A stretch of 64,000 nucleotides of DNA from Winogradskyella schleiferi (GCF_013394655.1 NZ_CP053351.1:2758501-2822500); one strand, 5' to 3'; shown: positions 36,394 to 45,383, counted from the first letter of the stretch. Notes: a model not told the origin generated them from the sequence alone. Translations and numbers: made by a program.

Positions 36394-37095
36394 ATGATTA
36401 GCGTTGTCGCCCTTACTTATAATGATGAAGATATCATTGCTGATTTTATAGCAAACTGCCAGTTTGCCAATGAAATTATTGTACTGGATAACCATAGTAA
36501 CGACGCTACAATTCAAATTGCTAAATCAAAAAGTGCGTTTGTTTTTTCGGGCGATTTTATGGATTTTGAAATTGTAAAACCTTTTGCGCTATCTAAAGCA
36601 TCACATCCTTGGATTTTATGTTTAAAACCTAATGAGCGCATTTCAGAAGCTTTAAGTAATGAAATAATTGATATTGTAGACTCCAATTCAAATGGAAATT
36701 ACTCTATCAAATCAAAGTTGTCTTTTATGGGAAAGGTTTTAAAACATGCCGATAGTACTCGCATATTAAAAGACAGATTAAACCATGTTGGCGATACTTC
36801 AACAAAAACCAAAACATTAAAGAACCCGATAATTACGGATTATATATGTTTTGATCGGTTTAATGCCACACTGACCAAACAAGCTAAAAACGAAGCTAAC
36901 ACTTTAGCCCAGAAAAATTTAAGACCTAATCTCTATCATTTTTTAATAAAACCTTTTGGTAGTTTAATGAAGCATTATGTCTTTAAACTGGGGTTTTTGG
37001 ATGGTAAGGAAGGTTTTATTTATTCCTATTTACAAGCGTTTAAAGTGTTTAAACGTTATTTATACCTTTGGCTTCATTACAGAAACTTGAGATAA
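36394..37095 (+). CDS. Degenerate family 2 glycosyltransferase-like protein (probable pseudoenzyme)
   Basis: A 233-residue protein whose fold pattern follows the WaaE-like enzymes on either side (VVALTYNDEDIIADFI; EIIVLDNHSNDATIQIA; C-terminal HFLIKPFGSLMKHYVFKLGF). The catalytic features are missing. Where the neighbours have LDADE or LDGDE it reads LKPNE, QKNxAL has become VKPFAL, and the acceptor motif with His (VHEKL, NPHDN) is absent. The frame is intact, so it is translated but probably not catalytic. A partner or scaffold role is possible; an enzyme with unusual chemistry cannot be excluded. Confidence 0.8.
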   Translation: MISVVALTYNDEDIIADFIANCQFANEIIVLDNHSNDATIQIAKSKSAFVFSGDFMDFEIVKPFALSKASHPWILCLKPNERISEALSNEIIDIVDSNSNGNYSIKSKLSFMGKVLKHADSTRILKDRLNHVGDTSTKTKTLKNPIITDYICFDRFNATLTKQAKNEANTLAQKNLRPNLYHFLIKPFGSLMKHYVFKLGFLDGKEGFIYSYLQAFKVFKRYLYLWLHYRNLR

Positions 37096-37097
37096 TT

Positions 37098-37859
37098 ATG
37101 GTAAAGCTATCTGGTGTAATAATTACGTATAACGAAGAACGACATATAAAGCAGTGTTTGGAATCGCTGGAAGATGTCGTTGACGAAATTGTGATTGTCG
37201 ATTCTTTTTCAACAGATAACACAAAAGCTATTTGCATTAAGTTTAACGTAAAATTTATTGAACAAGAATTCCTAGGTTATATCGAACAAAAGAATATTGC
37301 CTTGGCGCAAGCCTCTTATGATTATGTCGTTTCATTAGATGGTGATGAAGCCTTATCCTCAACACTTCAAAAATCTATTATTGAACTAAAATCCAATTGG
37401 AAATTTGATGGCTATTATGCTAATCGACTCAATAATTTTTGTGGACAATGGATCAAACATTCCGACTGGTACCCAAATAAGAAATTACGGATTTTTGATA
37501 GACGGAAAGGAAATTGGCAAGGCATGAATCCGCATGATAATGTGCAACTATTTGATGCTACTAAAAAAACCAGCCATTTAAAAGGTGATATTTTACACCA
37601 AACGTATCAGACTTATTCTGAATTCAACCAAAAAACAGAGTATTTCTCAACCATTGCAGCGAAAGCCTATTTTGATAAAGGGAAGAAAGCAACAATCTGG
37701 AAAATTATGTTTAATCCGACTTGGGCATTTTTTAAATCTTACATTTTAAGATTAGGTTTTTTAGATGGTTTCAATGGTTTTATGATTTGTTACCAAACCG
37801 CCAACATTACCTTCTTAAAATATGCTAAATTGCGGGAATTGCACAAAACCACAGCATAA
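37098..37859 (+). CDS. Family 2 glycosyltransferase, WaaE/KdtX-like
   Basis: A 253-residue GT-A enzyme. I start it at the ATG 37098 (MVKLSGVIITYNEERHIKQC), three bases after the preceding stop; the frame is open 10 codons further upstream but without family sequence. It has intact EIVIVDSFSTDNTKA, YIEQKNIAL, the DxD motif VVSLDGDEAL and the acceptor motif GMNPHDNVQ, plus the C-terminal FDKGKKATIWKIMFNPTWAF. Its stop overlaps the next gene's ATG by one base (TAATG), so the two are coupled. Confidence 0.92.
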   Translation: MVKLSGVIITYNEERHIKQCLESLEDVVDEIVIVDSFSTDNTKAICIKFNVKFIEQEFLGYIEQKNIALAQASYDYVVSLDGDEALSSTLQKSIIELKSNWKFDGYYANRLNNFCGQWIKHSDWYPNKKLRIFDRRKGNWQGMNPHDNVQLFDATKKTSHLKGDILHQTYQTYSEFNQKTEYFSTIAAKAYFDKGKKATIWKIMFNPTWAFFKSYILRLGFLDGFNGFMICYQTANITFLKYAKLRELHKTTA

Positions 37860-38932
37860 TGAAACACATCTTTCTTGAATCCCATAATATAAAAAATCTT
37901 CATTTTGGTTTTGGACAGTTCAATTATCATCTCATTAAAGGACTTTATAATGCAGAAGTTGAAGATTTCAAAATGACGCTTCATGCGAAAGATATACAGC
38001 CTCTCAAATCCGAATTTGGCGACTATTTTAATTATAAAACATATAATTCACTTAGAAGGCATCGCTTATTTCAAATCAAAAAAAAATATGATGTGTGGCA
38101 CTGTCTCAATCAGAATATTAAAATTGAGCCTTTTTATGATATTCCCTATCTGTTAACGGTACATGACGTAAATTTTATTGATGAAGTTTCTCAGGATTTA
38201 GACCATGAGGTAAATTTGAGATTTCAAAAAAAACTTAATAGAAGCCACGCTATTACCTACATTTCAGAATACGCAAAGCAATCTACACATCAATACTTTA
38301 AGGTACCTGATGTACCAGAATATGTCATCCATAATGGAAACCCGATCGACAATATTACGCTACCTGAAACGCATAAGCCAAAAGTAACCACCAATCGTCC
38401 GTATTTATTCAGTATTGGGGAATTCACGGATCGTAAAAATTTTCATACTTTAGTTGCAATGCTAAAACACCTTCCAGATTTTGATTTGATACTTTCTGGA
38501 AACAACAATACTGCCTATGCCAATGGAAAACTTAACGATACCATTACACAATTGGATCTTAAAGATCGTATTATAATTACAGGTAAAATTAGTGATCGGG
38601 ACAAACAATATTATTTAAAAAACTGTGTGGCTTTTGTATTTCCTTCGTTGCGTGAAGGTTTTGGGATTCCACCAATTGAAGCGATGCGTTTTGGTAAACC
38701 CGTATTTTTATCCAATAACACATCATTACCAGAAATAGGTGGTAAAGATGCGTTTTATTGGAACCATTATGAACCAGAATATATGGCCAAGGAAGTTATT
38801 GATGGTTTAAATACTTATGAAAACAACCAGAAAGCGCTTTCAGAAAAGTATATTACACACGCAAAAAATTTTAATTGGGATAAAGCTGCAAAACAGTATA
38901 TTGAAGTTTATAAAAAATTATTAAGAAACTAA
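37859..38932 (+). CDS. Family 4-type glycosyltransferase (GT-B)
   Basis: A 357-residue retaining GT-B enzyme. The C-terminal nucleotide-sugar domain has LFSIGEFTDRKNFHTLV and the acidic donor-binding motif FPSLREGFGIPPIEAM (E-x7-E), the hallmark of GT4. The N-terminal acceptor domain includes DVWHCLNQN and LTVHDVNFIDE. The family adds mannose, galactose, glucose and other sugars; the sugar here is not predictable. It is coupled to the preceding GT2 gene and followed after 3 bases by an FkbM methyltransferase gene. Confidence 0.92.
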   Translation: MKHIFLESHNIKNLHFGFGQFNYHLIKGLYNAEVEDFKMTLHAKDIQPLKSEFGDYFNYKTYNSLRRHRLFQIKKKYDVWHCLNQNIKIEPFYDIPYLLTVHDVNFIDEVSQDLDHEVNLRFQKKLNRSHAITYISEYAKQSTHQYFKVPDVPEYVIHNGNPIDNITLPETHKPKVTTNRPYLFSIGEFTDRKNFHTLVAMLKHLPDFDLILSGNNNTAYANGKLNDTITQLDLKDRIIITGKISDRDKQYYLKNCVAFVFPSLREGFGIPPIEAMRFGKPVFLSNNTSLPEIGGKDAFYWNHYEPEYMAKEVIDGLNTYENNQKALSEKYITHAKNFNWDKAAKQYIEVYKKLLRN

Positions 38933-38935
38933 CAT

Positions 38936-39598
38936 ATGGGACTAGCAAAGTCGATTAAGAAAAAAATAGAATTGAAAAGGTTTAATGATAGTATAACTAA
39001 CCTTCCAATTAAAAGTGCCTCAAAAGAAAAAGGGCTGTTTATTGATTGTGGTTCCAATTTAGGGCAAGGTTATACCTATTTTAAGGATTTTTTCAAACCT
39101 GAGTTTTATGATACCGTGATGATAGAGCCAAATCCTCATTGTATGAAAATCTTGAAAGAACAATTTCAGAATGAAAATATTGAATTTATAGAAGCTGCAG
39201 CTTGGATAAATTATGACGATTTACACTTCTTTGGTTTGGTTGAAGATGATAGAGGCGAAACGACTGATGGTGGCTCTGTTATCGATTCTCACAATAGTAC
39301 GTTTTATGAAGCAGATAAAGAGAACAGCACTAAGGTAAAAGCAATTTCATTAGCTGATTTAATTATAAAAAAGAAAGATAGTTATAGTCAAATAATCATT
39401 AAAATGGATATTGAATCTGCTGAATATGAAGTTCTAAAAAACATGTTAGAAACTAAAGCGGTAGATTATGTGGATTATATGTATATAGAATTTCACAGTC
39501 AGTATTTTAAAGACGAACAAAACAAATACAAAAAGCTTGAAAAACAACTCGTAAAACAATTACGACGCAAGGACGTTGGCGTATCGCTCTGGCATTGA
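38936..39598 (+). CDS. FkbM family methyltransferase
   Basis: A 220-residue SAM-dependent methyltransferase. The family signature is GLFIDCGSNLGQGYTYFKDF for SAM binding, followed by MIEPNPHCMKILKEQF, the acidic IKMDIESAEYEVLKNM and the closing YIEFHSQYF. FkbM proteins methylate hydroxyl groups of sugars or polyketides; in this region a sugar O-methylation is the natural inference. The 3' end abuts the leftward DUF616 gene. Confidence 0.9.
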   Translation: MGLAKSIKKKIELKRFNDSITNLPIKSASKEKGLFIDCGSNLGQGYTYFKDFFKPEFYDTVMIEPNPHCMKILKEQFQNENIEFIEAAAWINYDDLHFFGLVEDDRGETTDGGSVIDSHNSTFYEADKENSTKVKAISLADLIIKKKDSYSQIIIKMDIESAEYEVLKNMLETKAVDYVDYMYIEFHSQYFKDEQNKYKKLEKQLVKQLRRKDVGVSLWH

Positions 39599-40351
39599 TT
39601 ATTCAAATCCAAAAAAGCGTTTTAGTTTAACCTTAAAGACTTTTAATTTATAGTTATCTCTATGGGAAATGGTATAAAACCAAGGATTTCCACGTCGCAC
39701 AGCACCATCGATTAGGGATAATTGTGTAAAGTTCAATTTCCATCTCGCATAATCAAAACTCAATTGGTCTCGTTTACTTTCTGTCTTTACAATATGCCAC
39801 CAAGCTTCCATAAGCTCTATGACATTCTCATTGAAATGTTTGCGTATTAGAATAGGAGCCGTAATTAAACCATTATGTTCAGGATATCCTTCTGCTCTAA
39901 ATCGGTCCATCTGTGCCTTCATAACTTTCGGATCATCCACTAATACATTATTATTTTCTACTATATTCATGATGGCATCATATTCTTCATAAATACAATC
40001 TCGTGGATCAGCTTTATTCTGATTATGATCGAAACAGGCCATACTCGCTATTTGCATTTTTTCTTTTACCAATGTCCTAAAATCTTTCAATATTAGAATG
40101 TTTCCGTCTATATAAACACTTACATCATAAGACTTGGATAAATGTTTATGTGGCAGAATTTTGTAATACCTATTACTTCGGGTATTATCATTAGGTACAG
40201 GTTGTTCGACATGAATTATTTTCCATGTTTTTGATTTATAATCCGTTCTATCTGTATAACAAATGTAGTCTACATTATCGAATTTTGGTTGTTCAATAAG
40301 TCCACTATAATCTCCAAAAAGTGCCGTATATACTACTATTCTCTTATTCAT
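39599..40351 (-). CDS. DUF616-type glycosyltransferase domain protein
   Basis: A 250-residue protein of the DUF616 family, whose plant members TOD1 and MUCI70 are linked to glycan synthesis. It has RIVVYTALFGDYSGL at the start, YICYTDR, YKILPHKHL, the acidic VYIDGNILI in the position of a DxD-like motif, and CIYEEYDAI in the middle. Its frame overlaps the upstream asnB-like gene by 8 bases, so the two are translationally linked. The reaction is unproven. Confidence 0.82.
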   Translation of the reverse strand: MNKRIVVYTALFGDYSGLIEQPKFDNVDYICYTDRTDYKSKTWKIIHVEQPVPNDNTRSNRYYKILPHKHLSKSYDVSVYIDGNILILKDFRTLVKEKMQIASMACFDHNQNKADPRDCIYEEYDAIMNIVENNNVLVDDPKVMKAQMDRFRAEGYPEHNGLITAPILIRKHFNENVIELMEAWWHIVKTESKRDQLSFDYARWKLNFTQLSLIDGAVRRGNPWFYTISHRDNYKLKVFKVKLKRFFGFE

Positions 40352-42209
40352 TTAACATCCATTTATTATACCACAATTGAAAAACTAGAGTATTCCATAT
40401 TAAATTGTAGAAGTTATCATTACCTTCAAAATAATCTTCTTTTGCTTTTTCAATCAGATCAATATTCAACAAACCATGTTTATTTAATTCCTCCTTGGAC
40501 AAAGTGCAATCAACAAATTCCTTTAACTCAGTTCTAAGCCAAGTTACAATAGGAGGAGTAAACCCTGTTTTTTTTCTACTCATTAAATCTTTATGCAAAT
40601 AATCATGGCAGATATCTCTTAAAATATGCTTTTTGGTCTTGGTTTTAACATCAAATAAATATTCTATAGGCAATTGCGCTGCGTATTCCACAATCCTATG
40701 ATCGAGTAATGGCTCTCTACCTTCCAAGGACGCAGACATGGTAGCTCTATCTACTTTTACCAAAATATTATCTGGTAAATAGGTAGTGTAATCCACGGCT
40801 AAAATGCGATGAAATTTGTCAATATCGTCATAAGCACTACTTGTAAAATTATTCGGAAGCTTATTGATTTTTTCGACAAACAAATCATTAATAAAAGCGT
40901 CCTTATACTTTTGATGATGTATATCTAGCATTTCAACCGTAGCATTTTTATTACTTATGTTTGCGGCATAAAATTTATCAGTAAACTTTTTTCTTTTTAT
41001 AAAACTAAGCACTTTAGTAAAAGGCCCTAAACGTTTCATCTTATAATAATACTTATAAATTTTTTCGTAGCGGTTGTAGCCGTAAAAAATTTCGTCCCCT
41101 CCATCTGCCGATAAAGAAACTTTGACTTTTTCTTCAGTACGCTGGCTTAATAACATGGTCGGTATTAAAGAAGGATCTGCAAAAGGCTCGTCAAAATAAT
41201 CCGCAAGCTTAGGAATTATACTCAATGCTTCCTTATCCGTACATGTGAATGAATGATGATCTGTGTTTAATAAATCTGCAACTTCCTTTGCATATTTACT
41301 TTCATCGTACTTTTTATCATCAAACCCAATAGTAAATGTCTTTAATTTTTGGGATTCTAATTCCTGTATTATGGCTGTCACAATAGAACTATCATATCCT
41401 CCACTTAAAAACACACCAACTGGCACATCAGATACCATTCTCAACTTAAAGGCATCTTTCATCAACACTTTTAGATGCGCTTTCGCTTCTTGATAAGTTA
41501 CTTTGAGCTTTGGTTTTTTGTAAAAATCCAAAACATTCCAATACTGATGAATTGTGAAAGAATTTGATTTAATATCGTATTTTAAAAAATGACCTGGTAA
41601 TAGCTTTTTAACATTTTTAAATATGGAATTTGGTGCGTGTATAAATTCATATTTAAAAAATTGAGCCATGGCGTCCAGATCAATCTCCTTTTTAAAATTT
41701 GGATGTTTATGAAATGCTTTTAACTCTGATGCAAACATAAACCCTTTATCATTTTCATAATAATATAGTGGTTTAACGCCTGCTCTATCTCTATAAATAT
41801 AAAATTCTTCCTTTTTCTCATTGTAAATCATAAAGGCAAACATGCCTATAAATTGATCTACGGTCTGCTCTCCCCATTCTTTGAATGCATGTAGAATAAC
41901 TTCAGTATCACTTTTAGAAACGAATTGATGACCAAGTTTTTCAAGCTTTTCCTTAATCTCTTTAAAATTATATATCTCACCATTATAGACAATCCAATAA
42001 TGTTCGTATTGCATAGGTTGATGTCCATCTGCACTAACGTCCAGTATGGACAGACGCTTCTGCCCAAGGGCAACTTCATAACTAAAATTTTTAAATGACT
42101 TTACACCATAATCATCTGGTCCACGATGATGAAGCATTTGTGTCATGTTATAAATAACTTCCTGAGGTAAAGCTTCAGAGAAATTAATATACCCAACTAT
42201 TCCGCACAT
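40344..42209 (-). CDS. asnB: Asparagine synthase (glutamine-hydrolysing) in the glycan region
   Basis: A 621-residue enzyme with the class II glutaminase domain, using the N-terminal Cys2 as nucleophile after Met removal (MCGIVGYINF). The synthetase domain has the PP-loop VFLSGGYDSSIV, SLSADGGDEIFYGYNR, and the C-terminal GREPLLDHRIVEYAAQLP. It transfers ammonia from glutamine to an activated carboxylate. Such genes occur inside O-antigen and capsule clusters, where they may amidate a uronic acid rather than make asparagine; that role is inferred from context. The minus-strand -7 match TAAATTTG at 42230-42237 lies just upstream. Confidence 0.93.
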   Translation of the reverse strand: MCGIVGYINFSEALPQEVIYNMTQMLHHRGPDDYGVKSFKNFSYEVALGQKRLSILDVSADGHQPMQYEHYWIVYNGEIYNFKEIKEKLEKLGHQFVSKSDTEVILHAFKEWGEQTVDQFIGMFAFMIYNEKKEEFYIYRDRAGVKPLYYYENDKGFMFASELKAFHKHPNFKKEIDLDAMAQFFKYEFIHAPNSIFKNVKKLLPGHFLKYDIKSNSFTIHQYWNVLDFYKKPKLKVTYQEAKAHLKVLMKDAFKLRMVSDVPVGVFLSGGYDSSIVTAIIQELESQKLKTFTIGFDDKKYDESKYAKEVADLLNTDHHSFTCTDKEALSIIPKLADYFDEPFADPSLIPTMLLSQRTEEKVKVSLSADGGDEIFYGYNRYEKIYKYYYKMKRLGPFTKVLSFIKRKKFTDKFYAANISNKNATVEMLDIHHQKYKDAFINDLFVEKINKLPNNFTSSAYDDIDKFHRILAVDYTTYLPDNILVKVDRATMSASLEGREPLLDHRIVEYAAQLPIEYLFDVKTKTKKHILRDICHDYLHKDLMSRKKTGFTPPIVTWLRTELKEFVDCTLSKEELNKHGLLNIDLIEKAKEDYFEGNDNFYNLIWNTLVFQLWYNKWMLNE

Positions 42210-42291
42210 ATTTTTTTATTAGTTACGGTCAAATTTACACAAAGTTGAACAATGTTATTTTATATCATATAAATTAGTTTTACAGTTTACC

Positions 42292-42299
42292 TATTTTTG
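42292..42299 (+). promoter_or_regulatory. -7 element directly before a GT2 gene
   Basis: TATTTTTG fits TAnnTTTG and ends 5 bases before the ATG at 42305. A transcript from it would be nearly leaderless. No -33 TTG is evident. Confidence 0.35.
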
Positions 42300-42304
42300 T
42301 AATT

Positions 42305-43207
42305 ATGAAGGACATTTCTATAATTGTAATTAACTACAACACATCCAAGTACACTTTAGATTGCATAGACTCTGTTGTAAAGTTGACTGATAAATCAATA
42401 AATTATGACATTATTGTTATAGATAACAATTCTACTATTGACGATTTTAATTATTTAAAAAACAATTTCCCAAGGCAAGACAACATCATTTTAAAACGAA
42501 GTGTTATTAACACTGGTTTTGGCGGTGGAAATATGTTGGGCGTTCAATTTGCAAAAGCCAAGTATTTGTTGTTTTTGAACAACGACGCTTTTCTTCAAAA
42601 CGATTGCTTATACATATTGTTCAACTATATGGAATCACATCCAAAAGTAGGTGTCTCTACAGCACAGAATTATGACGAACATGGCAAACATGTGATTTCC
42701 TTTGACCATAACAAGGGCATTAGAAAATTAATTTTTGGTCGTAGTTTTTTGGAAAAGAACTTTTCTAAAAACCACCCGAAGCGCAAAAAAGAATATACAG
42801 AACCTGTTACGGTGAATTATGTTAATGGCGCTTTTATGTTTTTTAGAAGTAGCGTTTTTGCTGATGTTGGTGGGTTTGATACTAACATTTTTCTTTATTT
42901 TGAGGAAATGGATATTTGCTATCGAATGCAAAGTTTAAATTATACCAGTGTTTTGGTTCCTGATGCGAAGATTACACACTATCAAGGTGCAAGTACAGGG
43001 ACATCTAAAATTATCAGTAAAGAGGGGTTTTTGTCCTATTTTTATGTGATTAAGAAAAACTATTCTTATTCTAAATACGTTTTTCTAAGACTTTACTATG
43101 GCCTTAGTTTTTTAGTAAAACCTAAAAAATGGTTTCTATTACCGCTTGTATTAAAAGGAGTGCATCTCTCTGAATCATTAAAACAGAAACAAAAAATTCA
43201 ATTTTAA
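42305..43207 (+). CDS. Family 2 glycosyltransferase (rhamnosyltransferase-like)
   Basis: A 300-residue GT-A enzyme of the WbbL/rhamnosyltransferase type. IIVINYNTSKYTLDCIDSV is the N-terminal motif. The donor-site metal motif reads LFLNNDAFL (NND instead of DxD, usual for this subgroup). NGAFMFFRSSVF and the family block FDTNIFLYFEEMDICYR follow, with the conserved EEMD. The C-terminal part is basic and hydrophobic and may sit on the membrane. Probable O-antigen or capsule chain synthesis. Confidence 0.92.
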   Translation: MKDISIIVINYNTSKYTLDCIDSVVKLTDKSINYDIIVIDNNSTIDDFNYLKNNFPRQDNIILKRSVINTGFGGGNMLGVQFAKAKYLLFLNNDAFLQNDCLYILFNYMESHPKVGVSTAQNYDEHGKHVISFDHNKGIRKLIFGRSFLEKNFSKNHPKRKKEYTEPVTVNYVNGAFMFFRSSVFADVGGFDTNIFLYFEEMDICYRMQSLNYTSVLVPDAKITHYQGASTGTSKIISKEGFLSYFYVIKKNYSYSKYVFLRLYYGLSFLVKPKKWFLLPLVLKGVHLSESLKQKQKIQF

Positions 43208-43218
43208 GAGTTCATTAC

Positions 43219-44433
43219 ATGAATCATAACCAGGCGATCCCACAAAACATTTTAAACTTAATTGGTAGGAAAAACGAATTATTTGAATATGATTTGACAA
43301 GCTTTGGCAATGAAATAAACAGCATCATTTCAAATTCAAAATTTTTGATTTTAGGAGGTGCTGGCACAATTGGCCAAGCGGTTACCAAAACAATTTTTAA
43401 GCGCAACCCTCTTAAACTTCATGTTGTAGATCTTAGTGAAAATAATTTGGTGGAATTGGTCAGGGATATCAGAAGTTCTTTCGGGTATATTAATGGTGAT
43501 TTTAAAACCTTTGCATTAGATATTGGTTCGATTGCATACGATGCCTTTATAGCTTCTGACGGAAAATATGACTATGTGTTGAATCTATCCGCATTAAAAC
43601 ACGTGCGAAGCGAGGAGGATCCGTTTACACTGATGCGTATGATCGATGTGAATATTTTCAATGTTGAAAAAACCATCCAGCAATCCATCGAAAATGGCGT
43701 AAAAAAATATTTCTGTGTATCAACGGACAAAGCCACAGAACCTGTGAATATGATGGGAGCTTCCAAACGAATTATGGAACTATACTTGATTCAAAAAAGT
43801 AAGTCAATCAACATTTCTACAGCACGCTTTGCTAATGTGGCATTTTCAGATGGTTCATTATTACATAGCTTTGAGCAACGCGTAAAAAAACAGCAACCCA
43901 TTGTTGCGCCAAGCGATATTAAACGCTATTTCATTACTGCAAAAGAATCTGGAGAACTCTGTTTACTGTCCTGCCTATTTGGCGCGAATAATGATATATT
44001 TTTTCCAAAACAGAATGAAAACCTACAACTAACCAGCTTTGCTGATATTGCTATAAAATATATTGAAAGTTTGGGTTATAAGCCACATTTGTGCAAAGAT
44101 GAAAATGAAGCAAGGCAATTAGCCAAAACCTTAGCTGAACAACAAAAATGGCCTTATTTATTGACTGAAAGTGACACTACTGGAGAAAAAAATATAGAAA
44201 TCTTTTTTACCGAAAACGAAAAATTAGACATGGAGCGTTTTAAGGCAATTGGTATCATAAAAAATGATGGAGATTTTTATCTTAAAGAACAACTCGAAAA
44301 TTTTTCTGATTCCATAAACCATCTTAGAGCAAAAAAAAGGTGGACAAAAGAGGAAATAGTCGCTATATTCCATAAAATATTACCGAACTTTAGCCATAAA
44401 GAAACCGGTAAATATTTAGATCACAAAATGTAA
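43219..44433 (+). CDS. Nucleotide-sugar 4,6-dehydratase-like protein (polysaccharide biosynthesis, LegB/CapD-like)
   Basis: A 404-residue extended-SDR enzyme. The NAD-binding loop is ILGGAGTIGQAVTKTIF, followed by LHVVDLSENNL. The segment VSTDKATEPVNMMGASKRIM is the active-site block of UDP/GDP-GlcNAc 4,6-dehydratases (PF02719), in which Met replaces the usual SDR tyrosine. The C-terminal 150 residues contain a substrate part. It is the length of short, soluble (LegB-like) rather than membrane-anchored (WbpM/CapD) forms. The neighbour downstream encodes a nucleotidyltransferase, as in nonulosonic (legionaminic) acid loci, but the other pathway genes are absent here. Confidence 0.85.
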   Translation: MNHNQAIPQNILNLIGRKNELFEYDLTSFGNEINSIISNSKFLILGGAGTIGQAVTKTIFKRNPLKLHVVDLSENNLVELVRDIRSSFGYINGDFKTFALDIGSIAYDAFIASDGKYDYVLNLSALKHVRSEEDPFTLMRMIDVNIFNVEKTIQQSIENGVKKYFCVSTDKATEPVNMMGASKRIMELYLIQKSKSINISTARFANVAFSDGSLLHSFEQRVKKQQPIVAPSDIKRYFITAKESGELCLLSCLFGANNDIFFPKQNENLQLTSFADIAIKYIESLGYKPHLCKDENEARQLAKTLAEQQKWPYLLTESDTTGEKNIEIFFTENEKLDMERFKAIGIIKNDGDFYLKEQLENFSDSINHLRAKKRWTKEEIVAIFHKILPNFSHKETGKYLDHKM

Positions 44434-44436
44434 TTG

Positions 44437-45141
44437 ATGCATAGCAAAATAGATGTTGTAATTATGGCTGGTGGGAAAGGTAAACGTTTGATGCCATTGA
44501 CCGCAAATACGCCAAAGCCACTTTTAAAAGTTGGCGGTAAACCTATAATAGAATACAACACAGACCTTCTCGCCTCTTGTGGAATTAAACATATTTATAT
44601 TGCTGTTAATTATCTGAGTGACCAGATTATTTCATATTTCAAAGCGAATAATAAGCATCAAATTGAATTCAATTTTATTGAAGAATCTAAATCTTTGGGA
44701 ACAATTGGCGCTTTGAAACTGGAAGACCATTTCAAAAAAGAATATATTTTAGTTATGAATGCAGATCTGTTGACCAACGTAAACTTAGATACTGTGTTTA
44801 AAGACTTTCTCTCTAAAAAAGCTGATGCCTTAATTGCAACGGTTCCTTATAATGTAGATATTCCACATGATGTTGTTGAAACATATGAGGGCATTGTGAC
44901 CAATTTAAAAGTGAAACATTCCAGCACATATAATTTGAATGCGGGAATTTATATATTTAAAAGAGTGTGCCTAGAATTCATTCCTGAAAACACCTTTTTT
45001 GATGCCACAGATTTAATTAAAGTTCTTTTAGAAAAAGGTAAAAACATTAGCACTTATTCAATTTCAGGATATTGGTTGGATATTGGAAAACCAGAAGATT
45101 TTGAAAAAGCGCAAAAAGATATTAATCACTTAAAGTTTTAG
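44437..45141 (+). CDS. Sugar-phosphate nucleotidyltransferase
   Basis: A 234-residue NTP-transferase. I use the ATG at 44437 immediately after the preceding stop (a TTG at 44434 is also in frame). The catalytic loop VVIMAGGKGKRLMPLTANTPKP is the classic G-x-G-x-R-x5-T-x4-K-P type, followed by YILVMNADLLTNVN and LNAGIYIFKRV. The product would be an NDP-sugar. The pairing with the dehydratase suggests it makes that enzyme's substrate (a GDP- or UDP-hexosamine); this is inference. It ends the glycan region. Confidence 0.9.
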   Translation: MHSKIDVVIMAGGKGKRLMPLTANTPKPLLKVGGKPIIEYNTDLLASCGIKHIYIAVNYLSDQIISYFKANNKHQIEFNFIEESKSLGTIGALKLEDHFKKEYILVMNADLLTNVNLDTVFKDFLSKKADALIATVPYNVDIPHDVVETYEGIVTNLKVKHSSTYNLNAGIYIFKRVCLEFIPENTFFDATDLIKVLLEKGKNISTYSISGYWLDIGKPEDFEKAQKDINHLKF

Positions 45142-45283
45142 ATTTTTCTGCCACTAATACACGAATGTTTATGAAGAAATGGATACTTGTTTCCTAATCA
45201 TATATGCGAATGATTGATTCAACCCTACTTAATTAAACAACAAATCCATTAGAACTAATAGTGTGTTCGTGGCAGAAAAAATA
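45142..45283. repeat. Gene-less inverted-repeat element
   Basis: The left arm TTTTTCTGCCACTAATACAC (about 45143-45163) and the right arm GTGTTCGTGGCAGAAAAAAT (about 45262-45282) pair as inverted repeats. The core TTTTTCTGCCAC/GTGGCAGAAAAA is perfect and AC-rich inner positions partly match. The 95-bp centre has no open frame. The arms share the GCCAC...AC core with the repeats flanking the adjacent GxxExxY gene, so this looks like a deletion derivative or a non-autonomous relative. Confidence 0.6.
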
Positions 45284-45383
45284 ATTTTTATATCTGAAAA
45301 AGCTTGACTTACATTTTAAAAGATTAGTGCACTGTCGTATCTTTGCAAAGCTAAAAAGTTTTACACGTTTCAATCGGATATTA

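Noticed and set aside
45142..45283. Reading the inverted repeat after the nucleotidyltransferase as its terminator
   Set aside because: The 95-bp loop is too long for a Rho-independent terminator, and the arms share sequence with the GxxExxY element repeats.
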